NCBI GenBank assembly: GCA_905250025.1
Contig: CAJNOJ010000253.1
Coordinates: 1 to 64,000 of the forward strand
DNA from: Adineta ricciae
Taxonomy: Eukaryota > Rotifera > Eurotatoria > Adinetida > Adinetidae
Reading direction: 5' to 3'
Length of the DNA: 64,000 nucleotides
Shown: in pieces, positions 20,639-31,682 of the stretch
How positions within the stretch are numbered: position 1 is the stretch's first letter
How the letters are laid out: every line of letters starts with the position of its first letter
Program-made: the position numbers and the translations under genes
Notes under the pieces: model-generated
Told to the model about the DNA's origin: nothing
What the model saw: only the letters and a program-made list of their open reading frames with translations
The model's database searches: none

Positions 20639-23231
20639 ATGAGTTACTATCGCAGCAGTTGCACTACGTCTAGGTCAAGCTATTCCTCATCGAGCAGTTA
20701 TACTTCTAAACAAACTGTTCAAATGTCTAGTCAAGTGATGAATGGAAGCCGAGTGTGCAGCAGCAATCCAGGCGTCAGTATTGTCGGTTATACAACTCGT
20801 AGTCCTGTGACGTGTGTGGGCAATGTGCGTACATATCGATGCTACCAAACACAAGGCGCTGTTGTGACGCCAGAACCATGGTATCATCAACTATCGCAGA
20901 CATACACAACAGGCCGAATAACATCAAATATGGGTGCATTAGTGCTGGATGAACACCAAGTAATTAAAAGTGAAGACCTACAAAAACGAGTATCGATCAA
21001 ATCCATTCAACACGAATGCGGTAAGATATTTACTAGATAACGGGTGTGGGTGAGGATGTTATGTTCGCACCACTTGCATAGTCACAGCCACACTTGGCTC
21101 TTTGCAGTGTGGTTTGTTCCGCCATCTTTACATACTAATTGCTGACTAAAAAAACACATCGAGTTATTTTATTTTCAAAAAAGGCCAAGAAATGATTCAA
21201 CGTAGATCACCAGGGGAGAAATAGCAGACTTCAACGCACATTAAAATCTATAGAGAAGACGGTTGTCGAAATTGAGTGCAAATACCTTATGATTAACTAT
21301 TTAATCTTATCCTTACCATCAGTTTCTATCATATTATTTAGAGTTAACACGCGAGCAAATAGACTATGTTTTACATGAAATTTATGGTATGACCGAAAAA
21401 GACGTACGTGAAGCTTATACAACATTCATGAAAATCTGGTAAGCAAAAAATAACGAGACACCTATAGTACAATGTCTAATAGTCAGAGGCGGGGTGGAGA
21501 TATTACAGCAGGGGATGTGGATGCGTCGAAGTTCGCAGAGATTGTCTCACATCCACTCGTCGTGTAGTTTCACTAAATCGTTTTCATGCTTTTTATTTTT
21601 TAGCTCGAATGGAAAAATGACCAGAGAAATGTTTACCAATGTTCTTCAAAAAACATTTTCAGAGTAAGATTTTACATAAATCATGTAGATTTTAAAACTA
21701 TATCTATATTTTCTAAAATCTCATTGTAGAGGCAATGCAAGTAGCTACTGCCGATATGCATTTCATCTATTTGATCGAGACAACGATGGAACTTTAAGTT
21801 TTACGGAATTTGCATTGGCAATGCAAATCTATACATCGACTAGTTTGGAAGATAGTCTTAATCTCGTATGAACATTGGTTAATTCTTGCTCGAGCCTTTC
21901 TTTAAAAAATACTTTTTTGTAGGTATTCGATATATTTGATTACGACAAATCTGGAACAATCGACCAAAAAGAAATACTTCAAATGATTAGTGCTACCAGT
22001 GAACTTTGTGGTAAAACATATACAAAGGAAGAAACACGAAATTTTGCTACGGAAATCTTTGAAGCCTGTGGTAAAGAACGAAATACGAAAATAACGAAAG
22101 AAGAATTCGTGAATTGGTAAATTGGTAAATTGACTAAATTCTTTTTCAAAGTTTCTCAAATATTTTTACTATCATAGCTGCATAAATAACGAGAATTTCT
22201 GTCGACTCTTGGTACCGACTTACGATACAGGTAAGTATTGAAAGCTAAAAATAATATTAAAGGTTTGTTACAGTTACAGTTGCTCATATAAAGTGTGTGT
22301 GTGTGACTTGAATTTAATGTCCACATTCACATCATGTTATCATACGAAAATATCATATTGGTAAAGAAGCAAAGGTTCTGAAATGAATGAATAGGAAAAT
22401 TATCGTGTATATTTCGGAACATTTATTATCGGCCAAAGTCTCCTAGCTCGAAACGAAATCTTGCTCTATATCTGATACTAAAATAGTTACATTTGACTAG
22501 AGGAACACATTCAAATATCAAACGCCATTTAATCCCACACTATGACTATGAGTAAGGCTTAATGAAAATAAGGAAATAGTTTCTGTCGATTTTCCGCTTT
22601 GAAGCCAGTTTTTCCTGAGTAACTCAGCTACAAGAGTTTCAGCTCAAGTAAATATATTATTTTCGTGATATCGAGTGTCTAAGACAAAATGAATTTATAG
22701 GATACTCTAGTGATCGTTATAATTAATACTTTTTATTAGTACTGATATATATCATAAAAGTGCTTGGAAAACTCTATAGGATTAACTGAAAAATGTCTAT
22801 TAGCTTGAAATGAAAATCAAATGGCGTATGATCGCTTTTCTTCTCTAGATTCTGATGACGAAAGTGAAAACGATGACAAAGATACAGATGATGAAGGTAC
22901 GTATTTCAAGATACTTTTGTTTTACTCCTATTTCCCTGTTTCATAGTATTATAAAATGATAAGGATAGAGAAAGAGATTAGTAAACGTTATTTATTGTTT
23001 TTTCGTAGAGAGATGAATATCAAGGAAACGAAAGGAGAAAAGCAATTGAGTTGAAAAACAAAAATCCAACATTTCATAAACTATATAGGTATCTACTTAA
23101 TTTTAATAAGCATTTCTGTACTATTAGATGATACAAAAGTGATGGCCTCTGCTGGACAAGCATCAAATGGATCCGCTTCTTCGTCGCAACAAGTATACAA
23201 AGCGTATGCTACGTGTCAAGTAAGTGTATGA
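20639..23231 (+). CDS. EF-hand calcium sensor, neuronal calcium sensor-like, eight exons
   Basis: Predicted exons with GT-AG borders: 20639-21020, 21342-21438, 21604-21663, 21730-21865, 21923-22116, 22178-22230, 22849-22896, 23128-23231. They sum to 357 codons plus stop with no frame conflict. Residues 1-127 are a Ser/Tyr/Cys-rich extension (MSYYRSSCTTSRSSYSSSSS). The core follows recoverin/NCS layout: ELTREQIDYVLHEIYGMTE, then CSNGKMTREMFTNVL, EF-hand FDRDNDGTLSFTEF, EF-hand FDYDKSGTIDQKEI, and a degenerate last hand CGKERNTKITKEEF lacking the first Asp. The two intact loops keep Asp at 1, 3, 5 and Glu at 12. The tail is acidic (DSDDESENDDKDTDDE) then Ser-rich. No N-myristoylation MG start. 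A GTAAGT at 23220 could splice to a further exon; otherwise translation ends at TGA 23229. Confidence 0.8.
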
Positions 23232-23608
23232 TTTGTTATGGAGGAGCGAGTATAAGGTATAGGATAAACTCATACACACACCGATGCATGCAATAGCCAC
23301 GAAAGATATAAATATTCTGTCGGTTTTAGTGGAGCAGTTCCTAATGGTCGGCACGTATATTTTATTGTTCAACGTGATTAAGATTTGTCTTATTCGATTT
23401 CTTGAAAAACATTCATGTTCTAATTTAGTTTCTTCATTTTTTCTCCATGATTTTATATTATTACTTTGAATGTGTGATTGTACTAACGAATATCCCGGAA
23501 TAAATGGTCCGCACTTTATTTTATTAATATATGTTTCATTTTATACGGTGAGGGTGTAGATGTCAGCCAGATGTAGTACCCACACCTTCATCCCTCGCTT
23601 AAGTTTGT

Positions 23609-24097
23609 TTACCATATGTACCAGGAATTGAAGTGTTAAGGGGAAAACTGCAAAAATATAAGATAAAAGTTTACTTCTCTTATTAAAATAAGTTACAATC
23701 ACTATGTGCTCAATCAATGAAACTTGAGTCAAAATCAAATACCTATGAGATTCCATGTGAATGTGAAGCTTTATACAATAGCGAAACCAAGATTGGGATA
23801 CACAAAAGAATGAAACAACATGAGAGAAAAATAAAAGAGGATGATGAAAACTCAAATTCAGAACTAGTCCAACATTTCTATAGAAAAACGTTTAGAACAA
23901 GTTTATTTATCGTCCATAATGAAATTGATCAGGAAAAGAGAAGAATAAAAGAAACAATATATTCGACTACTAACAACTCCATGAATCATTATGTCGAAAT
24001 CGATAAACAATGGACAACAGTAATACATAATATAACACCACAGATGAAGAAGATACGAGAAAAAAAACATATATATGTGTGTGAAAAATCGTTCTAA
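23609..24097 (+). mobile_element. Penelope-like retroelement relic: GIY-YIG endonuclease region
   Basis: The reading frame gives LPYVPGIEVLRGKLQKYKIK then VYFSY, an in-frame TAA, and from 23717 an open stretch with NTYEIPCECEALYNSETKIG, HKRMKQHERKI, ELVQHFYR and RRIKETIYSTTNNSMNH. This is the typical order of the C-terminal linker (LPYxPG) and GIY-YIG domain of Penelope-like elements, where VYIGET is here LYNSET, so the catalytic motif is lost. The reverse transcriptase is absent upstream. The fragment lies just 3' of the EF-hand gene. Confidence 0.8.
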
Positions 24098-24889
24098 TTT
24101 CGAAAATAAAATCTGATGACAGGGTTATCGCTCTCCAAAACGTCACAAAAACCACTTCATAAATCTTCAGGAAGAGTAATTAAAAAAACTGGTAATTATT
24201 TAAAAACCATACGGTATAAAAGGAAAAAGAAGTCAATGAAAGAGAAAGATTACCAAAATTATATAACTTCAATATTCTGCCACTAGTTACAATTTTAGTC
24301 AATTTATCACAATAAAATTTCTGAAAAGTATAATATTTTCTATTGCTTTAGTTCTATTGGTTCACAAGAATGAACCAATAAGTGAGAGGGAAGAGATGTA
24401 TGTAGCGGATTTATTGCTAATTATCGTTGCTCTTGATGCCAACAAATTGGAAATTTATGAATTCGGTATGATATCAATAGCGGTAATCAAGATCTGCCTG
24501 AAACCACTGATTGTTTCATTGGAAAGCATTTTTAGACAAAACCTAGGTTTTTCACGGATTAGCGTCGTTTTTTGACATATTTCGGACTGAAGAAAGAGTC
24601 TGGCAGAAAAGTGTCGTTAGACAAAGTTGTGGAGCTCGTCGAGTTTCATCAGTCCCAGGAATTTCAGACTGATCACAACTCCCTGAGCGAATGTCAGCCG
24701 GATATACTGGTAAAAACCACTAGTTTACTATAGTATTTACTGGTGAAACCACTAGGTAGGGCGAATGGGCCCCCACTCAAGTTACACCATTCGATGCAGA
24801 ATGACGAGATCTATCCATCACAAATCCTTGAGCGAATATCAGCAAGAAATACTCGAATCCGCTGCTAACTTCCACTACGTAGTTGACGA
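24098..24889. repeat. Non-coding DNA with the inverted dispersed-repeat copy (24782-24879)
   Basis: No gene recognised. 24782-24879 is the inverted partner of 17145-17263 and abuts the MULE relic, so it may belong to the same or a nested element. Confidence 0.6.
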
Positions 24890-27180
24890 TCGTGCTGCAT
24901 AAGCACTAATTATGTTTTTCAGTATAGAACAGTAGTGACAGGACAAAGCAGTTTTAAATATCTTGATTATTTCGTGGTATCCAACGTCGACTCCAGCCTA
25001 TTGATAGATTCCTAATGCGTAATTACATATCGAACTGTACGGTGCATGCTTTTCTTCGTTTGTCTCAAAAGAGTGTTTCATTGTATGACTGATGATAGAT
25101 TTATCTTGAAATAGATTCGTTTGAAGTTTTCCAACAAGATATAGTCCGACAAAAAATACATAGTTAGGGAGGTCCACTAAATCGATTAGCCCATTTATCA
25201 CAGCACGTCATCGAGAAAGACAAATGATGTTATAGAGCTTCTGATACTCTACCCTCAATCTTGTTATTTCTTTTCTTTCTTGTTGGAGTTATTATATTCT
25301 CCGTGATTTTACTATCTTGTGCGCTGTAAATTTTAAAAACTATGTACCGTGTGTATTGTAAGTGGAGAAGGAATCATATCCAAAACCATGATCAACCAGC
25401 ATTAGGCAAACAGTAGGAATGATAAACGCAATCCGCACTGACGATACAACATCGCTACAACTTAGAAAAACGCTTTTCCTCACGTTTGTTCTTCCTGTAT
25501 TTACATGACTCTTTCCTTTTTTCCTCTTTTCACAGAAAAACAACAACAAGATCTTGCGCACTTCTATTTTACTTGCTTAAAAAGAGTAATGTTCTCCATG
25601 CAATGGAATGATAACATGCTCGCCTACACATCGAACGAAATATCTCTTGTAGATAGATGTAAAAATATTGGAAGAAATATTTTATAGCTCTTTCTGAAAG
25701 TAAAGATGGCGAGCTTCTCCTCGAACAAGCGAACCTCAACACATTTCGCGAAATGTGGAAAAATAAAGAAATGAAAATAATACGAATCTACATGTCCAAA
25801 AGATTTGTGGAACATGTATTCGTGATCGAAAAAGTAGTGCAATGGTGCCACGAGACACCAATGTATAGCTAGCTACCAAACTATGATATCGAGGATATTA
25901 CAACACTAGCTGATTTCCCTGAAACGTTCAAGCAATCCTTCTTCTTATTCTTCTCGTTATCTCTCTCACTCTCTTCGGTTCTGTCTGCTCTTTCTGTTCC
26001 TCTTTTTCTTGTATATTAATCACTAATCTCAACTCTGCCTTCTTCTTCTGTGTTTTAGTAGAAAGTCGGTTCTCGTTCGTATTCTTGTTCTGGTCACACG
26101 TCGTTTGAATGCCCTCATTTGATGTTCGTTCTTCTTTCTTTCTTTTTTCGGTGTCAAACGAGTCTCCCCAATCTCTATATTGTCTCTGTTTTCTTATTCG
26201 TTCTATAACTCCCTTTTCTTGTCCCTAAAATGTTGACCATTGTACTGTAAGGACCTTAGAGGTCATCAGTTATTGCAAATTTAAAAAAAATGATCAATCA
26301 ATCTAATAATACATTTCGTTTATTTTTCAACTACGAAGCCGGTCAAGATGTTTACACAAAGATCCTCCAACATCTGATGGACTAAAGAGCACTATTATTT
26401 TATCCAACACGATTAATGTGTGATTTTGAAAAGGCAGCAGTAAATACGTTCAGTGAGACCTGACCTTCAATACGTCTACAAGATGTTGGTTTCATTATAT
26501 TCAAGCACTTTTGCGAAAAATTCAATAATTACGCTCTATCATGTTTTTGAATCTTCGAGAATATCAGAAGCCGACACAATCCTGACAGAAAAGGACTAGT
26601 TGATTCTCCGTCATCATCGATTTGGCCCTATACCCTCCAATGCTGTTAGCAAAAAGTATAATTCGCAAGACGGATGATAATATTGTAGAGTATCATACAG
26701 AAAGCAAACTTATATATTATCTAGTATAACGTCAAAACAACGCAGTGCTCGATCAGCATCGATCGATGAGGTTAATGATGAGATGTTAGCGATGTGATTG
26801 ATAACAAGCTTGCTAGAACCAATAATTTCGCAGAAGGATGGCACAAATGGCTCACTCCCCTCCTTACAACTCAACGTCGCATATTACAATTTATTGAACC
26901 AGTATCTGACAGACAACCAAGACAGTATATGCTATGGGGATAAGAAAGTCAAGTGATGATGCTGACATCCAGCCCTTCAGCTGCTCGAGCAATTATCAAA
27001 TACATATACCCTACATTTGCAAACCAACCGTCAATTGCGAAAGAGCTGTGTCGAATGATGATTGAAAAGTCAATGCTTCTGTTGCGCAACTGTGTGTGTG
27101 TATCGGTTATATTTGGACACTATGATCAGAGTATTTCTCTACTTTATTCTCGTGTATATTTGTTTTTCTCTAAATAAAAT
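24890..27180 (+). mobile_element. Decayed MULE-type DNA transposon, copy 1
   Basis: Interrupted coding traces on the plus strand: MCDFEKAAVNTFSET near 26410-26456 and NNFAEGWHKWLTP with RQYMLWG near 26820-26940 match conserved parts of MULE-family transposases, with stops between. 24890-25388 and 26298-27180 match a second copy at 34020-35430. A LINE-like insertion splits this copy at 25396-26290. No intact open frame and no clear terminal inverted repeats were recognised. Confidence 0.7.
25396..26290 (+). mobile_element. 5'-truncated LINE-like insertion within the MULE relic
   Basis: About 895 bp present here and absent from the second MULE copy (empty site near 34532-34560). It ends in a short A run followed by TGATCAA, which also precedes the insertion at 25389-25395, so a 7-8-bp target duplication plus A tail indicates retrotransposition. 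Inside, a decayed frame reads EKQQQDLAHFYFTCLKRV and, after stops, LSESKDGELLLEQANLNT and MSKRFVEHVFVIEKVVQWCH; the 3' part is non-coding with GGACCTTAGAGGTCATCAGT near the end. Clade not determined. Confidence 0.75.
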
Positions 27181-27850
27181 AAACACATACGTGACGTTTG
27201 ACAATCATCTCTCTTTATAAGACAAATGATGACTTTTCATCAGTTCAAAATGAAACTTTCAAGTGAAAAATTTCAAAAATCCGTTATTCTTTTATGTTAA
27301 GTCTAGCAGCTGATTATAGCCAGATTTTTAAATAGTTGAATCCAAATCTCGAATTATACATGTATGAGTTGTATCCAATGAATTATAAAAACCTTTGATA
27401 GCAGAAGTTAAATTTCGAACAAGTTTATTATTCACGACTTCAGTTGACTTTGCATTGATTTTATTTAGACGTTGATCGTCACATTATTTCTTTCGTAATG
27501 AATCATTTGCATATTGACTAAGAAAGCAAAAGCGAAATTTATTCAAAGGATGAGGGCAGTCTTACAGATAATGCTTTCAGATATCAGGTACAAATCGTAT
27601 TTTCAATTGTATGACATTAACGTAGCATGCATTGAGCCTACACAGGCTCAGATGATGAAAGACCAAAACCGTTCATTTCGGGGAAAATGATTTTGTTTTT
27701 TCGTGGATTATTCTTTTTGGTTTATCATACTGGGAGTGACACGATTGGATGTTTGTCTTTCAACGAAACACAAGAGAAACCACTTAAGTTAAACTCTCTT
27801 ATCTCTCATGTGTATGTCCGTAAAGAATAGAGTATAGAAGCATTTTTACG

Positions 27851-29921
27851 ATGAATAATCTGCAAATAGTCGGTGAAAAGTTGTATTTACAAACTCGTTT
27901 CACGCCACAACGATTGGAGGAAAAATCAAAACACGTTGAAGAATTTCCTTCACTTTTGAAATTATCGACAGAAATTTTACATCGAATCTTTGATTATCTG
28001 GATATTGAAACATTACTATTTTCATTACGTTATGTATGTAAACAATTTCATGAATTAATTCTGTTGTATAACCGTTTTAAGTTTGATTTTGAGTCGATTT
28101 CTATAAGTCGATTGCGATACATTTGTCATCTGATTAACCCCGAATTAGTTATTGAATTACGATTGTCTAATGATAATAAAACACCCAGTCAAATTGAATA
28201 TTTTCTTTCTGTGTGCGATCTGCATCATTTTACTCGACTTCGTTCGTTGATTGTTATTCAAAATGCCAAACATTTTTTTACAAACTTATTCGACTATGTT
28301 CTCACTAGTCGGTCACTCAGCTCATTTTCAATTTACTATTTAACTCGGATCGAAAAGGTATCTAAAGATCATTATTATCACACATTAACTGGTCCTTCAC
28401 TCAATTCAATTTCGTCAATTTTTCAAAGATCAAATATAAAGAAATTTAAAAGTAATCTGAAATCATATCAATTAGAGACAATTCTACGACCTATTCAATA
28501 TTCATTTCGGCATTTAACCATTCAGCATTGTACTAAACAACAGTATTATTTGATTTTACGTTATTCACCACACTTACGAACGATATGTTTAGGAAGAATT
28601 AAAATGAATGACGAAGGATATCATTCCGAAGGTGAATCTTCTTTTGCATCCAGTTCAGATGAAGAAGAATCAGAAAATAATGAATTAATTTGCCATTCTT
28701 TGGTTTCATTAAAATTTCAACGATATAAAGGATCAATTGAAAACCTTAAAGAAATCCTTTTATTGACACCGATGTTGAAACATCTGGAAATCGTTGGTCA
28801 AACGAAAGTCACAGAATTTGTAACAAATACTTCAATGTTAAAGGAATTCATTCCAAATGCATTAGATTTATTGCAATCGATCGGAGTATTTCTTGTTATT
28901 CACATTGAAGATGATAATTTTCCGCTCGGTATGAATCTTTTTCAAATGAATGAAAAACGATGCCGTTTCACTTATGAATTTTTGAAATCTCCAGAGAAAA
29001 TCTTTTTCTACTCAGTACCAATTCCAAAGATCGATATACATTATGAGATTGATTTCGATCGAACTACGATATGTACTCTGAAGAAAATCAATCAAAACAT
29101 ACAGCTGAAGAACAGGATCAAAAGTACTCAACTGTGTTTTACGGACAATGTGCCTTTCAATTTCTCTCAAGTATGTTAGAAATTTCCAAGACATATTCTC
29201 AATACCATTTGGATGAGAAATAGTAAAAAATCGTTCATGTTTTTAGAACACGGAGATTTTATGATTAAATGCTAACGATGCCAGATTTTAAAGAAAAACA
29301 AACATATCGAAAAAGAACCGTGGACGGTTTATTTGATTATTATAAAAAATTTTCTTTTAGATTCGACAATCGAATGGCTATGTGTTCCCTAATGTTACCG
29401 ATCTGGAATTTCGGTTGACTGAATTTTGGCCCTACAATAGAAAAGAATTCGTTTCGATCATGTTCAACCTTTCCTGCATAACTAAGATTAGTCTTCGTGG
29501 TAATAGTTCGGTGTACACAGATCAATTCATTTCTCAGATGGAAAAACAATTGAGAGAAATATTTAAGCAAACCAAAAATCTATCGGAACTTGATCTGTAC
29601 TCAGATCATCTTCTCATTGCATTCGATGTTGACAAAATCTATTCGATCATTCCACAACATGTCAAATATATCAAATTTCCCGCTGTTGGTCTCGAGAAAA
29701 TGAGAAATATTGTCGATCAATTCGAAAATTTATGGAGTATGGAATTTGCATGGTCAGAACACAGAATGCACCGTGACAGAGCTAATAAATGTGAAGGACT
29801 CATCAACCACCTTCAAATGAAAAAACGAAACTTTCGGTACCAAAAAAGTTTTTTTAGTCTTCTCATTTGGTTCAATTATATCAATTCGGAGTGCAGTATT
29901 ATCTCCGATTCCGATGATTAA
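27851..29921 (+). CDS. F-box protein, copy 1 (two exons)
   Basis: Exons 27851-29170 and 29361-29921; the intron has GTATGT donor and TTTTAG acceptor in phase 0 (FSQ/IRQSNGYVFP). Product 626 aa. Residues 36-80 (LLKLSTEILHRIFDYLDIET to VCKQFHELI) form an F-box, the Skp1-binding motif of SCF ubiquitin ligases. The remainder has irregular leucine-rich strands (LVIELRLSN, FTRLRSLIVI, MLKHLEIVGQ, VTDLEFRLTE), a probable substrate-binding LRR-like fold, with an acidic loop DEEESENNE near 277. It ends with an acidic SDSDD. F-box-LRR genes of this form are numerous in bdelloids. A second, broken copy lies at 36525. Target unknown. Confidence 0.8.
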
Positions 29922-30254
29922 CGTTTTTTAATTTTATGGAAGAAGAGTCAACGTCTGAGTATTTATCCGTCTAGGCGTTCATCTATGATATGACGTTGCA
30001 CAGTATTATGAACTGCGATGATATGAAGGAAGAATATTCATTCATCATCATATAAATACTTTGAAATATTAGTTTTTGATCAGCATGTACCAAATGTCAT
30101 AAATTTAATAAATATAAACGCTTCATCTTATTCTGATCTTTCGACGACGTAAGAGCGCATGATCAATGAAACATGTTTAGCAGTCTCGAATAAAATATGA
30201 AGTTTCCGCATTTTTCTCTTGATTTTACAACTAAAAACGCAAAATTAGTTTATT

Positions 30255-31343
30255 CTAATTTGTAAAGATTCTTTTTAGTAGTGGATAATGTTGAAGAATT
30301 TCTGAGTTTGTTTCATAACCATGATCAATCAATGATTGTAAGTCACTTTGCAATCGTTCGAAAGCATTTGATTCATAAAAAGTATTTGATATGAGATAAG
30401 TCGCCCAGGATTCAGCAGCTTGATTTGCGTTGATATTTGAATACGTGTTATTAATTCGTTGTTTCAGAGCATAAATTTGATGGATAATTCTTTCCGGTGG
30501 AAATGCTAAATTCAAAACCGAACCTGAAACTGATTGACTTCCTTTGTAAATATCCGGATGACGATTCGGTGGCCAAGTCATCGTTACTTTAGAATTCGAG
30601 TCCACCGCAATCCAATTATCGAAAAAAATAAACTGACGATTTTCTAACGGCGGAATATCTGTGATTTGAATAGATGATGGAACCACAGTCAATCCAGTGA
30701 CAAAAAATCGAATTTTACTTGATATTTGATTTAAAATTGAAAGTTTTTCTGCCCAAACAACATTCGTCGCATCAGCTACTTGAGATCGAGCATAGAAAGC
30801 AGGAATAATACCGATCAATTCTATGTTGGTCACTTCTCGAACAAGTGCATGAATAAGATCTCTCTGCAATATCATTTGAGAATCTGTACCAGCACCTGAT
30901 GCATCGTCCCAACATAAGATATAATACCGAATGCCGATTGATGCTAATTGATTTAAGATTAATTTGATCGATTCGAAAGAAGATTGAACAGTGTCGATCC
31001 AACGTGGTCGTAAGCCGATGACAAAAGAAATATTCGACGCTCTGGATATGGTATCAGACCAATCAATTAATTTCTGCGTATTCCATGGTCGCATTGTGAA
31101 CGAATCATCTTCACGATCTTGTGGGCAATAAAAATAATAATTGACTCCTTCATTCATTGAGGAGACCAATTGATCGCGTTGCTTCTTTGTGAAGAAATCA
31201 TATTCGTTATTGACTGCGTTGGAAGCAGACCAATAGAATCCTTCAATCAAACCGTTAATAGGATTTGTCGATGGAACTGACATCACACAGCTGATTATTA
31301 GAAGGAAAATCAATACTTCTCGCAGACTGATATTTTCATTCAT
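30255..31343 (-). CDS. Secreted glycoside hydrolase family 84-like (O-GlcNAcase/hexosaminidase-type) protein
   Basis: The start at 31343 gives a signal peptide MNENISLREVLIFLLIISCV; the frame is open up to an ATG at 31583, but that 80-residue extension would bury the signal, so the shorter 362-aa form is preferred. After the signal come GLIEGFYWS (GH84 begins with a G-V/I-E-G-F-Y motif), VNYYFYCPQDREDD, GLRPRW, and ILCWDDASG with a D-D pair at residues 146-147, the position of the catalytic Asp pair in GH84. Later blocks FVTGLTVVPSSI, FFDNWIAVDS and VLNLAFPPERI also fit. GH84 enzymes remove beta-linked N-acetylglucosamine by substrate-assisted catalysis. The signal suggests action outside the cell or in the endomembrane system. 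Intronless. It lies tail to tail with the F-box gene and is missing from the second block. Confidence 0.75.
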   Translation of the reverse strand: MNENISLREVLIFLLIISCVMSVPSTNPINGLIEGFYWSASNAVNNEYDFFTKKQRDQLVSSMNEGVNYYFYCPQDREDDSFTMRPWNTQKLIDWSDTISRASNISFVIGLRPRWIDTVQSSFESIKLILNQLASIGIRYYILCWDDASGAGTDSQMILQRDLIHALVREVTNIELIGIIPAFYARSQVADATNVVWAEKLSILNQISSKIRFFVTGLTVVPSSIQITDIPPLENRQFIFFDNWIAVDSNSKVTMTWPPNRHPDIYKGSQSVSGSVLNLAFPPERIIHQIYALKQRINNTYSNINANQAAESWATYLISNTFYESNAFERLQSDLQSLIDHGYETNSEILQHYPLLKRIFTN

Positions 31344-31682
31344 CTTTGAAAAAGTATGTCTCATCATAGAATTATAGAACAAATGTTGAACCTCCATTTT
31401 CAAGTGCCCACCGGTATCAGATTTATTCAAGGAATTGTCGTATTGGTTAACGATAGTTTTTTCTTCCTTATTATTGACGTCACATTTGATGTAATTTCGG
31501 TTTTCGTATTCTTTTCTCTTTAGCGCGATGCTCTTCAAAAACCACATCGTTCGATAGAATATCAAATTCTCAATCGAATACATGAGAATATAAGTTCGCG
31601 TCTGAATGTTTCCTAGATTAGAAAAATCTGAGGTATAATTTGAATGATATTTCGAATTGAGACTGAAATTCTAAAAACATAT

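Noticed and set aside
30255-31583. Full 442-aa form of the GH84-like protein
   Set aside because: The extra 80 N-terminal residues are low in motif content and would place the signal peptide internally; kept only as an alternative.
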